Assembly (NCBI RefSeq): GCF_018320785.1
Contig: NC_054867.1
Coordinates: 22,075,855-22,139,854, forward strand
DNA: 64,000 nt
Reading direction: 5' to 3'
From: Cheilinus undulatus
Taxonomy: Eukaryota > Chordata > Actinopteri > Labriformes > Labridae
Below, in pieces: positions 1-10,035 of the stretch (positions are counted from its first letter, which is position 1; each line of letters starts with the position of its first letter). The notes beneath the pieces were generated by a model. The model saw only the letters and a list, made by a program, of their open reading frames with translations, did no database searches and was not told the origin of the DNA. The position numbers and the translations under genes are program-made.

Positions 1-490
1 TATCTGTCAACAGGTAGATCCATCTTTGAAAGCTCTAAGCTGATATATTTGTTCCTGGTCTGACATTTACTGGACCAATCGGAGTTGTTTGAGGAGAAAG
101 AGGCTGTAGCTGCATGTGTGGTTTAGTTGGAAAGACTGCCAGCCTGTGAACATAGTGGCTGGTGAAGAGATAAGTGTGGAATAATAACCTTCATTCTTTC
201 TGTTGTTTGTTTCATGCAACTTCTGAATTGTGACCTGTGTGTCATAATGGATGTTCAATCTCACTGACTGCAAAACAAATCCACCTACAGGTACAAATAA
301 AGTAACCTGAACCTGGATGAAGCTATAGAAGTCATTCTATCAGAAGTGGAAAACATTTTTTTTCCCACCTGTAAGCACACAGAGAACCTGTGGGAACTTC
401 TCCTCTGGTGTCAAGAAACCCTGAATTGAATATTGAGGCCTCTGTATGACCTTTAAAAGCAAACGAGACCACCAGCTTAACGATCATCTA
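1..490. other. Unannotated AT-rich sequence
   Basis: No exon, repeat end or RNA gene could be recognised here. The short open frames have no coding character. By position it is probably an intron of nsg1, whose last exon lies downstream on the same strand; this is inference. Confidence 0.4.
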
Positions 491-1898
491 CAGTGCCGTG
501 AAAAAGTAGGTTTCGGATCATCAAACCAATTTTTATATTTACAAAGACAACCCAAGTACATACAAAATGCAGTGTCTGAATGATTATTAATTTTTTAAGG
601 GGGAAAAAAAATCCAAACCTATCTGGCCCTATGTGAAAACGTAATTGCCCCCCTTGTTAAATCACGAGTTTACTGTGATTAAACCACAGTTCTTGGAAAG
701 CTGAGTTCAATTTCACTGGCCACACTCAGGCCTGATTACTGCCAGATTTGTTGAATGAAGAAATCACTTAAATAGAAGCTGTCAGACAAAGTGAAGTAGG
801 CTACAAGATCTCAGAAAGAAACGCATCATGCCACGATCCAAAGAAATTCAAGAACAAATGAGAAACAAAGTGATTTAAATCTATCAGTCTGGAAAAGGTT
901 ACAAAGCCATTTCCAAGGCTTTGGGACTCCAGCGAACCATGGTCAGAGTCATTATCCACAAATGGAGAAAAGTGGGAACAATGGTGAACCTTCCCAGGAG
1001 TGGTTGGCCAACCAAAATTACCCCAAAAGTGCAACAATGACTCATCCAGGAGGTCACAAAAGATCCCATAATGACATCCAAAAAACTGCAGGCCTCACTG
1101 GCCTCAGTTAAGGTCAGAGTTCATGACTCAACCATAAGAAAGACAACGGGCAAAAATGGCATCATGGGAGAGTTCCAAGGCCAAAATCACTGCTGACAAA
1201 AAAGAACACAAAGGCTCATCTCACATTTGCCAAGAAACATCTTGATGATCCCCAAGACTTTTGGAGAAATATTCTGTGGACTGACGAGACAAAAGTTGAG
1301 CTTTTTGGCAGGAATGTGGCCCATGACATCTGGAGTGAAAATAACATCATTTGATAAAAAGAGCATCATGCCAACAGTCAAACATGGTGGTGTCAGTGGG
1401 ATGGTCTGGGGCTGCTTTGCTGCTTCAGGACCTGGACCACTTGCTGTGATTGATGGAACCATGAATTCTGCTGTCTACCAGAAAATCCTGAAGGCCAACG
1501 TCCAGCCATCAAGTTGTGCCCTCAAGCTCAAGCACTCTTGGGTTATGCAGCAGGACGACGACTGGAAACCCTTGAAAATCCTCCAGTATGGCTGAGTTAA
1601 AACAATTCTGCAAAGAAGAGTGGGCAAAAATTCTTCCAGGACTCATCACTAGTTATTGCAAAAGCTTGATTTCAGTTATTGCTGCCAAGGGTGGCAGAAC
1701 CAGTTATTAGGTTCAGGGGAGCAATTACTTTTTCACATAGGGCCAAATAGATTTGGATTTTTTTACCCACTTAAAAAAAATAAAATAATCGTTCAGACAC
1801 TGCATTTGTGAAATACAAAAATCTGAAACATTTAAGTGTGTTAAATATGCAAAAAAGTCAGAAATCAGAAAGGGGGCAAATACTTTTTCATGGCACTG
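491..1898 (+). mobile_element. Tc1-like DNA transposon, defective, IR/DR type
   Basis: The ends are inverted: the left starts cagtgccgtgaaaaagta and the right finishes with its near complement (tactttttcatggcactg). The left flank is TA and the right flank is CA, consistent with a mutated TA target duplication. A second, inner pair of related repeats lies near 625-655 and 1717-1745 (about ctatgtgaaaac / ttcacataggg), which is the IR/DR layout of Sleeping Beauty-like Tc1 elements. The 1.4-kb interior is a decayed transposase gene. Immobile by itself. Confidence 0.9.
828..1695 (+). pseudogene. Tc1-family transposase pseudogene
   Basis: A DDE-type transposase that would cut and paste its element at TA sites. 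Reading begins at the ATG at 828 (MPRSKEIQEQ), followed by an N-terminal helix-turn-helix region. That frame is broken by stops near 878 and 1038. The first catalytic Asp motif (WTDETKVELF) is at about 1278-1308, in a different frame from the open stretch 1227-1595, which holds HGGVSGMVWGCFAASG. The second Asp motif (MQQDDD) is at about 1545. The sequence then jumps to a typical C-terminal segment (AELKQFCKEEWAKILPG, about 1590-1640), so roughly 50 codons including the catalytic Glu are deleted. Frameshifts, stops and this deletion make it inactive. Confidence 0.88.
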
Positions 1899-2032
1899 CA
1901 TCTCTGCATGGTGAAATAGGCTTAACCTCTTGCCTCAGGGTAAGTGTCATACAAAAAAGTAATACCCAGTGGTGAAGTGCAGGTTATACAAAGGTATATG
2001 GAGTATACCCACTTCTTTAGACTCCTTAGAGC

Positions 2033-2600
2033 AGGGGTTGTCAACCTTTTCAGCCCGCGACCCCCAAAATAAAGGGGCCAAAGACTGGGAACCCCTACTG
2101 TACCTGAAGGTGGTTGAACACGGCCATGCACTATGGCGGCATAATACTGTCAAAATTCGAGAGCGAATACGAGATCGGCATGCACGGCTGCAGAAGAGCC
2201 GCGTAATCCCCTTTTACCAATTTGTATGCCTGTTTTTGCCACTTAAACCCATTTTTGCTAGTTTCAAAATCCCTTTTCATCACCTTTCTAACCAATTTTT
2301 GCCATTTTCAACTCATTTTAATTCTGTTTTTGAGCAAAGGGATTTACATTTTTAAGAAGGCTACTTACTATGGCACAATAGAATAAAAACAATTTTTATT
2401 TGATAAGAGCGGTTATTATTCAGGTTAAAAAATATCTATATCTATATCTATTATTTATACCCCATTGTGGGCAGCCTTGTCTGCACGTGACTATTGTTGA
2501 TCGTGCATTATGGTGGCATAATACTGTCAAAATTTGAGAGCAAATATGGGTGACGTCTGCAGTTTTCTGGGATATCGAGTGACGCAAAAACAAGTGGCAG
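2033..2600. repeat. hAT-like non-autonomous repeat with internal A/T-rich cluster
   Basis: The start (caggggttgtcaacctttt, then a C-rich stretch) is a hAT-type terminus of the kind common in fish. A complementary-looking segment (gactgggaacccctactg) follows at 2084-2101. A 45-bp segment at 2128-2172 is repeated directly at 2505-2548. Between the copies lies a cluster of TTTTTGCC-type words (about 2215-2345), the reverse complement of the array at 60.9-61.6 kb. The right end was not found. The hAT assignment is inference. Confidence 0.5.
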
Positions 2601-3123
2601 TGCAGCTTTCTGTCAGCTTGCGTCCCTTATCATAATTTTTATGTTGATCTTTACTGCATTGTGCACATACAAAAGGCTATTTTTTTAGGTGAACTAAAGA
2701 TGCAAGAGCAGTTTATAACAGACTGTTTATCCTATGCTAGATGGGTCACTAAAAAAGTGGGTTATACTGTATGTCTACCAACATCTGCAGGCTGCGCTTC
2801 AATGCTGGTTACAGCAGGCTGCAAGATAGCCTTTCCTTACATTTTTCATGGCAGAGATTCTTAATGAGTGATGTATTTGTTTAAAGAAAAAACATGACAA
2901 ACACACACACATTCAGGATATAATTAGCAAAAGGATAAGAGGCAGGGATGGAAGTAACTTATTACATTTACCCAAATCACTGGTATTGAGCCGCTTTTTG
3001 TGTAGTATTGAGAATCTAATTCCATTACAATCATCTGAATCTTAATTTTCTGACCTTTGCTGTGCTTCTCACACTTTCAAATCCTGGCATTTAAAATCTT
3101 GTCCTCTCTCTCTTTGGTGGCAG
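2600..3123. other. Probable nsg1 intron, no feature seen
   Basis: AT-rich sequence without recognisable exons. It ends in a pyrimidine-rich tract and an AG that match the acceptor of the next exon. A short open frame at 2661-2864 has no recognisable similarity and is not supported. Confidence 0.45.
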
Positions 3124-3324
3124 CAAGGCCGCTGTATGCCTGCTGGGATGTATGGCGGCTACCCCCCTCAGGGTCCTGGGGGCCGCGGACGCCTCTTCAC
3201 CCTCATCAACCACTACAACCTCGCCAAGCAGACCATCACTCGTTCAGTGTCTCCGTGGATGACTATCATGTCTGAGGAGAAGGTCACACAGCAGGAGACG
3301 GAGACGGCCCAGAAACTGGCTTAA
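3124..3324 (+). CDS. nsg1: nsg1 (NEEP21), last coding exon
   Basis: This is the C-terminal exon of neuronal vesicle trafficking-associated protein 1. That protein is a small single-pass protein of endosomes and Golgi vesicles that influences receptor recycling in neurons. The acceptor ...ggtggcag precedes a phase-0 start, and the exon gives 66 residues and a TAA at 3322. The core INHYNLAKQTITRSVSPWM followed by SEEK and a Gln/Glu-rich tail ending QKLA matches the vertebrate NSG1 C-terminus. A Cys-Met-Pro-Ala-Gly motif at the start corresponds to the conserved C-x-P-x-G of the family. The Gly/Pro-rich stretch YGGYPPQGPGGRG between them looks different from the acidic linker of mammals. NSG2 is the main alternative, but its C-terminus differs more. 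Upstream exons, including the membrane segment, were not found in the window. Confidence 0.85.
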   Translation, partial: QGRCMPAGMYGGYPPQGPGGRGRLFTLINHYNLAKQTITRSVSPWMTIMSEEKVTQQETETAQKLA

Positions 3325-4505
3325 CCAACCTGAGATGAGGAGGTGGTCTCACCTGCTGCAGAGATAAATGAATAAACAAATAAATAATGTGGTCGTGCCA
3401 TTCAAGCAAACCTCAGAGAGTCCCGTGACTTTCTGAAGGTGAAAAAAATGACTTCTCTTGTTGCCTGAGGTGCTCTGCTGCCTTGTTGATGTAGTTTGGT
3501 CTGCTGATGTGTGCTGTAGCAGGAAATCTGTGGAAGCTTTGAACAAGCCTTGCAGTTTGGTGGATTCATGGTTTGTTTGAATAGCATATGTTGTTATTTA
3601 TTTACACTTCAAAACAGGGTGGCGGAGGTGTATAAAAAAGCCACTGGAATACAAACACAGACACACACTCACTGTCTTTGTACATACACACAAGTAAGAG
3701 AACTCACTTTAGTACTCACATTGTGAAATGACTGTGAACCATCTCTCGTCTGCGTTGCTAGTGTGAACATACATGCACGCAGGATTAAAAAATGGTTTGC
3801 TTTGAATCTTCTTTCCTTTCAAACACATGAAGTACTGTTATTGCATGTCAGACCTCAGCCAGTGGTAAAATCTCCATGAAGCTTTCATGGTTCACAGTTT
3901 GCAGCATTTTTACCCCTGAGGTCGTCTGTATCAAACTATGTAACTGTCATATTGTGAATACATGGGAATTGACCTGAAGGAAACCTTTTAACCAGCGATA
4001 AAATTACAAATATAAAGTAGTTGTTTTGATACAGCCCAGACTGATCTCAATGTAAGGTGCTGTTTAGGAGTTTTTAGTCTATGAATCATCATATCTTTGA
4101 ACCAGCATTAATGATTGTCTCCATTCATTTAAACTCTCTGTGAAACCACGTGCTTTTCTTTACTGACTCACATAATGGTTACTTTTCTCAGCATAAATTT
4201 GATGCTACTGTACTGAATGTTTTTTGCATTTCTAGTGAAGACACTGTATTGTGCAATGCTTCGCATTGATAAATGTCACCATTACAGATGGCTGTCTGTA
4301 GTCATCCCTGATTCTAGACTTAGGTTGATGTAGTGAAACAATCTGACAGCTGTCGCTTGTCCTGTTGCTTTTTCTGTAATTGTCTTTTAACTTAAAATGT
4401 CACTAATTCTGTACATTTTTCAAACAATGTAACAATTACCATTGAAGTGCATTTGCTACATAAAAATGTAAATGAAAAACTGAAATAAAGTGCCCACATT
4501 TCATG
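3325..4505 (+). other. nsg1: nsg1 3' untranslated region
   Basis: AT-rich sequence without coding potential follows the nsg1 stop. A canonical AATAAA is at 4484-4489, so cleavage is expected about 10-30 bases later. The UTR of roughly 1.2 kb is inferred from this signal; earlier alternative signals cannot be excluded. Confidence 0.6.
4484..4489 (+). promoter_or_regulatory. Polyadenylation signal AATAAA (nsg1)
   Basis: An exact AATAAA lies 1160 bases after the nsg1 stop codon, on the coding strand and outside recognised repeats. It is the best candidate for the 3' end of the transcript. Confidence 0.55.
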
Positions 4506-4915
4506 CCAGTGTCCAAGAAGATTTTATAACAGAAGGCAGGTTTTCATAAACTAGTTGAACAGTAAACTTCTGAAATTTGTCTCAAGTCAGAAAAGTATGA
4601 CATAGCTCAATATTTCTTGAGTTAGATTCCCAGAAACATTTGAAAGCTTGAGCTGTAATAATCCTAAAAACCGATTAGAAGAATTATCAGGAGACTTCGG
4701 GGAAAAGTCTGTTGAAAGCCTCTTTTCCTAAACTGGTATTAACTGAACAGACTGGATTTTTATGGTCTTGTTGTTACCTGAAAGCGCCACATAATAAAAT
4801 TTCTAATCATAAATTGAAATCCTGAAAGAAAAGGGGAATATCTTTCTATCCTATGTTGTCCTACTCTAGCCATGTAATAAAAAACAGTTTAAAGGCACTC
4901 AGCTTACTAATAGAG

Positions 4916-5522
4916 CATGGGTGTCCAAACAGTTTTCACTGCAGGCCACAGTGCAATGTAGCTAAACATATGCTAAGTAACTGAATACACTTAAAGAAAA
5001 ACTGCTGAAATCAGTATCCACTGGCTTTGATGGCAGATAGCCAATGATAGTTCAGGATTTGGGGTAGGCCAACCTATTTGCTGGAGGGGGGGCACCCTGA
5101 TCCACCTCTGGTCAGGATGAGAAAAAAAACTACATGCAGCAGAGAGGCTCAATTCTTTACAGGTGTTTGTGATTAAAGATGATTACTATGATATACTATC
5201 AGAGCAAATGAGTGTAAATCATGCTGCTCTTTGCTGCCATTATTCTTTGGAGTGTTATGAATCAAGATATCGTTTGGGTTGTCAGTACATTGACCCTTTA
5301 TGCTGTCTCAATTTAGTCTTGAAAATGAGCAGGCCAGCAAATTCTTGTCAGGATGTTTGTTTACAGAATAAGCACAACTGCACAATCCATTGTGGAAACT
5401 TACTAGTACAATATAGCCAAGTTTTTTTTTTTTTTAAATCAGGGCCTTATTTAGAATTTGCAGCAGGCAAAAATGGACCACAGGCTGCAATTGGCCCGCA
5501 GTCAATAGTTAGGACACCACCG
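4916..5522. mobile_element. Short non-autonomous hAT element, copy 1
   Basis: The left end catgggtgtccaaacagt and the right end, about aggacaccaccg, are inverted. The interior matches the copy at 48223-48816. Shared words in the same order are gctgct.tttgctgc, gtgttat.aatcaa and tcttgtcaggatgtttgttt (copy 2 has two substitutions), followed by tacag. The target duplication is no longer clear. An open frame at 5163-5525 lies entirely inside the element and is not a gene. Confidence 0.75.
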
Positions 5523-5526
5523 TGAC

Positions 5527-5915
5527 TATAGTACACTGTTTGGACAGAAGTGTTTGGCCACCTTACTGTTATACCAACTGAGACTGTAGTGACATTGTTT
5601 TGTGGGAATTTGTGCCCATTCATTCTGAAGAGCATTTATGAGGTCAGGCACTGATGTTGGATGAGAAGTTCTGAATTATCATCTCCGTTCTAGTTAACCC
5701 CAAAGGTGCTTGATAGGGTTGAGGTCAGGGCTCTATAAAGGCCAGTCAAGTACTTCCAAACTCATCAAACCATGTCTTTATAGTCCTCGCTTTGTGCACT
5801 GGGTCACAGTCATGTTGGAACAGAAAAGGGCGTTCCCCAAACTGTTGCCATGAAGTTGAAAACCTAGCGTTGTCTAACTTGGTATGCTGAGGCACTAAGG
5901 TTGGCCTTCACTGGA
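5527..5915 (-). mobile_element. Tc1-like transposon, outer part 1 (interrupted)
   Basis: Starts at a tatagta...ctgtttggacagaagtg terminus typical of a widespread fish Tc1 family. Read on the minus strand, the interior encodes the transposase C-terminal region. A recognisable FQHDCDPVHKARTIKTW stretch near 5770-5825 contains the second catalytic Asp region. The element breaks off after about 5915, where the DIRS retrotransposon starts, and resumes at 10036. Decayed and inactive. Confidence 0.85.
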
Positions 5916-6090
5916 GATCTATTTCGACTTCACCCAGACCGTCACCATGGTCTAACCACGAATGAAGCCATCCTTCTACCTATCTTCGAGACCATAATAT
6001 CATCAAAGTCACGTGACTGACCTTAGGAGGCTGGCCCAAGGGCATATATTGCATCCGGGGCAGACGCCTCTTCCTCTTTGCCTTTCTCGC
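5916..6090 (+). repeat. DIRS left inverted terminal repeat
   Basis: The first 28 bases (gatctatttcgac...) occur in inverted form only in the internal complementary region, at about 9735-9764. From about 5943 onward the sequence is the inverted match of the right terminal repeat (about 9834-9990), including the shared words gaatgaagccatccttctac and gtcacgtgac. Left-specific and shared parts are thus clearly separable. Confidence 0.85.
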
Positions 6091-6807
6091 CTCATCTGAG
6101 ACCGGTAAATTGATTCTTTCAGACCAGTAATCCGTCACCTTATTGTGCAGGTGCCTCGTGTCTCTGAGGATTGTGAACTGGTTGTTTATTGTTCTTAATT
6201 CATTGCAAGTTTTAATATTAGCTCCACGGCAGTGTTATTCACGTTCTCCTCTGTTTGTTGCATGCAGGTTTGGTAATCACACACACCTGTTGACATTTTC
6301 CCATAGCCTGTCGGTGTTTGGGTGAGTACCCCAGTTGGGTTGTTTTTTCTTTTCCACTTGTGCTTTTGCGTAAGTTGTGTGGTATTTGTTACCATCTTGA
6401 AGATAATTGTTTAGAGAAGTGTTTTTCCTTGTATTGTTGCCACTTGTACGTTCGCGTACAGGAGTGATGTTTATGTTGTTATTGCAAGAGAATGAACAAG
6501 ATTTAAGTTATTTACCCTTGTGTTTACGTATCAAGGGATGTGATTTAAGTTACTGTTGCGTGAATTAAACAGGTAATGGTTATTCCAGACTGATATAAGT
6601 TGATCTGATAGTTTAATTGTATTGTCTATCTCTCTTTGCTTCCGTGCACGGATGCTGGAATTGATTTTCCCCCTTGTATGTTCGCGTGCTAATAGTGGGT
6701 GTTTTTGTTTATATATCTTTGCGTGTGCCCCTTGTGCGCTGTTTGCGGTGCGCGGGGCCTTTCTTCACGGCAGTCAGACAAAGCTTTGCCTTCTGCCTGT
6801 CTATAGT

Positions 6808-8023
6808 ATGGCTCCCCAGGCCTGCCGTTTTTGTGGGGTCACCATGGACCCACATGATGGCCATCGTGAGTGTCCTTCTTCTTTGGGCAGAGCTCATCTC
6901 CTGGATGAGTCCAAGCTGCAGCTCCTTTCTCCCCTATGCATAGTAGGGAAAAGGGATGTAAACCTGACGGCCATTCACGCAAACATTACGGCAGGCATTC
7001 CCATGAGCATGATAAGAAGCGATCTTGTGGGAGTACAACTCCTCCACCGCTCAGCCCTGCCCATCCCCCTGAGGATACGTAGGACACACGGCTGCAGATA
7101 TTGGCTGCCAACCGGGGCCTGAGTGATAGAGAGGCCAGTGGCCCGCTCTCAGAACGCAGCCCCAGCTGAAGCAGGTCATTCTGAGGGGGTTTCCCCTGCA
7201 CACCTGCCTGCATATCAGGAACCATCTGTGGTCCACCCAGATTCCATATCCCTCTATGCCCAAGGTTCCCTTCTGGAGGAAGAGGGGCATCCAGACCCTT
7301 TTGAGGACATGCAGGGTAACTCATCTCACCAGGAGGGGTCTGTGTCTGTAGATGATGTTATTGAAGACTCTAATCCTCTGATGTGGTCTCAAGTGTTCTT
7401 AGTGCTGCTAAGATTATGGGGTTGACAACCCCAGTGGAAGCCCCAAGTCCAGCAGAGTCTGGACAGGAATTTCAGAAGCCAGACCCTCAGTGGCTATCCC
7501 GGCAGCGGGGGACTATTGTCAGATGTTGAAGTGGGCTTGGAATGTGCCTAGCAGTGCACCCCAGTTTAATGCAGGTTGCAGGAAGCTAGCTAAAGTTCAG
7601 TATCCAGCTGGGACTGGACTGGGTGATATGCCACCAGTGGAGAAGGAGATGGCCTCTTAGACTTCTCTTGGCCTGGACAGGGTGACAGCTGACTCTCATT
7701 GCCCTCGGAGGGAGTGTGATAAGACAGATCATTTGGTTTCTAAGGCCTAAAATTCTGCTGCCCGTGCCGCTCCAGCTGGAAATGCTCTCGCTATTTTGTT
7801 AGCAGCTATTAGAAGGACCGCAAACACAAATGACCAGGATACAATAAATTTAATTGATGCTGCCCTCTCCACTCACTCCCAACTTACTAGGGATGTTGGT
7901 TCAGCAATTTTGTTGGCCATGCTGACCCACAGACAGATCTGGCTAGCTCAGACAACCCTCCCAGAGAACATTCGGAAGGAGCTGGTCAATATGCCAGTGG
8001 AAGCAGGGAGTGTTTCACACTGA
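6808..8023 (+). pseudogene. DIRS gag-like pseudogene
   Basis: The ORF1 (gag) product of DIRS retrotransposons would package the RNA. Translation from the ATG at 6808 begins MAPQACRFCGVTMDPHDGH, with a Cys-x2-Cys...His motif seen in fish DIRS gag proteins. That frame is cut by TGA at 7120-7122, continues in frame to TGA at 7423-7425, and the protein then shifts frame. The C-terminal part is readable at about 7750-8020, with the family motif TRDVGSAILLAMLTHRQIWL. At least two stops and one shift show it is dead. Assignment rests on motif order and on the neighbouring DIRS parts. Confidence 0.8.
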
Positions 8024-8147
8024 TTCACAGTGTGTGCTGGACAAAACAGAACAGTCTGTGTGAACTAGAGGGTACATTCAGCGTGCATTTAGACGCCAGG
8101 GGGCGCCAAGGCAGAGCCCGGCAGGTCAGCGACACCCCTTTCAATCT

Positions 8148-8573
8148 GTGTGGGGCTCATGTGTGGGGGTTCATATACCAGGGGTCCTGAACAGGGGTGC
8201 GGATCTCCTCTCCAGGTCAGGGCCACTCCTGGGAGAATGGAGGCTACACCCACAAGTAGTGACAGGGTTGTGGGCTTGCTTTGGTACACTGCAGGTCGAT
8301 CTCTTTGCATCACAGGAAACCAGTCATTGTCAGGAGTGGTTCTCCCTGACTTATCCAAGTGGGCCCTTGGGCCTGGATGCACCGTCTCACAAGTGGCTGG
8401 AAGGGTTACTGTACGCTTTTCCTCCACTACCCTTGATTGCCCATGAACTGACCAGGGTCAGGGTTCTGTTGATAGCACCACACTGGCCAAGGAAACACTG
8501 GTTTCCGGCCCTTCTTCGCCTCATACATGGCAAACCCTGCCCTCTTCCACTCAGGGCAGATCTTCTCTCTTAG
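8148..8573 (+). pseudogene. DIRS RNase H C-terminus and methyltransferase-like region, truncated
   Basis: The open stretch starts inside the last RNase H block (HIPGVLNRGADLLSRSG), runs through QVDLFASQETSHCQEW and YAFPPLPLIAHEL, and ends PLPLRADLLS then a stop. In DIRS elements the segment after RNase H has been described as an adenine-methyltransferase-like domain. The reverse transcriptase, normally upstream, is missing. The sequence just before 8148 still resembles the Arg/Gly-rich end of gag, so a deletion of well over 1 kb joined the two. Confidence 0.8.
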
Positions 8574-8639
8574 GCGACGGGACAAATCTGGCATCCAAAC
8601 CTAGATACCTTACAGCTGTGGGCCTGGCCCCGCCTCAGT

Positions 8640-9688
8640 CTGTCTCTCAGGATCTGAATGAGGCTGTCTTGGAGACCATAAACAATGCCAGGGCACTTTC
8701 CACATGAGCTAATTACCTGCAGAGATGGAAGCTGTTCTCTTCCTGGTGCCAGAACAGAGAACTCGACCCTGTCACCTGCCCACTGGCCTCTGTGCTCCAC
8801 TTCCTCCAGTCTCTCCTGGAGTCGGGGAGGGCGGCTAACACCCTGAGGGTTTACACCGCAGCCATCTCTGTGTTTCATGAGTGGGTAGGGGGTCTTTCTG
8901 TAGAGAAGCACCCTCTAGTGTCCCAGTTTCTCAAGGGGGCTGGCCGTTTACAACCTGGCAGATGTCTGAGAACACCATTGTGGGACCCCCCTCTGGTGTT
9001 GAGGACATTAGCTGGGGCCCCATATGAACCACTAGAACAGACGTCTCTTAAACTTCTGTCACATAAGACAGCTTTTCTCTTAGCCATGTGCTAGGCTAAG
9101 AGGGTGGGGGAACTACATGCACTCTCTGTGAGTGATGAATGTTTCAGGTGGAAACCTGAGAATGCCAGGGTGTCTCTCTGGCCAAATCCGTTCTTCCTAC
9201 CCAAGGTAGTGAGTCCTCAGACTGTGAACCAGGCTATTGATTTAGAGGCTTTTCATCCTGAACCAGCCTGCCAAGGGGGAATAGCTCTCCACACACTGTG
9301 CCCAGTACGGGTATTGAGGGCATATGTTGAGCGTACTCAACAGCTGAGACAGGCACATACTCAGCTGTTTTTGTGTTATGGTGGTAGGCGCTTGGGACAC
9401 CCACTTTCTAAGCAGCACTTGTCCCACTGGTTGGTTGAAACTATTTCCCAGGCATATTCTCTTCAGGGGCTCCCGGTTCCTGAGGGCCTTGTGGCACACT
9501 CTATGCGCAGTATGGCCACCTCATGGGCAGCTCTGAGGGGGTCAGCCCTCGGTGACATATGTGCGGCAGCATCATGGAGCACGCCATGTACTTTTGCCAG
9601 ATTTTACAGAGTCAATGTGACGTCTGCAGTGATCGGCTCCACGGTTCTCATGTCGGCAGCTGAACATAATGACGAGGTAGAATCTTAA
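8640..9688 (+). pseudogene. DIRS tyrosine recombinase, two in-frame stops
   Basis: A lambda-integrase-type recombinase that would insert circular DIRS DNA. One frame runs from about 8640 to the TAA at 9686 with only two stops: TGA at 8705 and TAG at 9092. The N-terminal core-binding part includes SWCQNRELDP and LRVYTAAISVFHEW. The catalytic residues are present: Arg in AKRVGEL (codon 9101), His-x-x-Arg in AHSMRSMATSWA (codons 9497 and 9506) and the nucleophile Tyr in FARFYRVNV (codon 9605). The first stop replaces an Arg-like position (a CGA to TGA change would explain it). The overall reading frame is intact, so decay is limited. Confidence 0.88.
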
Positions 9689-9708
9689 GTTCCTCGCAAC
9701 CTTGTTGC

Positions 9709-9815
9709 CATGATTCATCTGTGGTTAGACCATGGTGACGGTCTAAGTGAGGTCGAAATAGATCAAAGTTATGTCCATAACTATGGATCTATGAGACCGA
9801 ATGATGACCGTCACC
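9709..9815 (+). repeat. DIRS internal complementary region
   Basis: Bases 9720-9764 are the inverted copy of the left end, and 9767-9815 are the perfect inverted copy of the extreme right end (9986-10034). In the accepted DIRS model this region templates completion and joining of the two termini into a circle. It lies immediately after the recombinase stop codon, as in other DIRS elements. Confidence 0.85.
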
Positions 9816-9833
9816 ATCTCTTGTCGCTCGGAA

Positions 9834-10035
9834 CTCGCTGAGGCGTTCCAGGCAAGAGGAAGAGTCGTCTGCCCTGGATGCAATATATGCCCTCAGGCCA
9901 GCCTCCTAAGGTCAGTCACGTGACTTTGTTGAAATTATGGTCTTGAAGATAGGTAGAAGGATGGCTTCATTCATGGTTAGACCGTGGTGACGGTCATCAT
10001 TCGGTCTCATAGATCCATAGTTATGGACATAACTT
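9834..10035 (+). repeat. DIRS right inverted terminal repeat
   Basis: Inverted match to the left repeat from about 9834 to 9990. It then has a right-specific end of about 49 bases finishing ccatagttatggacataact, itself containing a short palindrome. The Tc1 host resumes at about 10036. Confidence 0.85.

Larger units (their letters stand above)
5916..10035 (+). mobile_element. DIRS-type tyrosine-recombinase retrotransposon, internally deleted
   Basis: DIRS elements copy through RNA and are thought to integrate a circular DNA with a tyrosine recombinase, leaving no target duplication. Here the left terminal repeat (about 5916-6090) and right terminal repeat (about 9834-10035) are inverted over more than 140 bases but differ at their outermost ends. 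An internal complementary region (about 9709-9815) holds the complement of the left end directly followed by the complement of the right end. This is the diagnostic DIRS architecture. Remnants in order: gag (6808-8023), the end of RNase H plus a methyltransferase-like region (8148-8573), and tyrosine recombinase (8640-9688). The reverse transcriptase and most of RNase H are absent. No target duplication was seen at the junctions with the Tc1 host, as expected. Confidence 0.92.

Noticed and set aside
5163..5525. 120-codon open frame on +
   Set aside because: Lies completely inside the short hAT element at 4916-5522 and is not preserved in the second copy.
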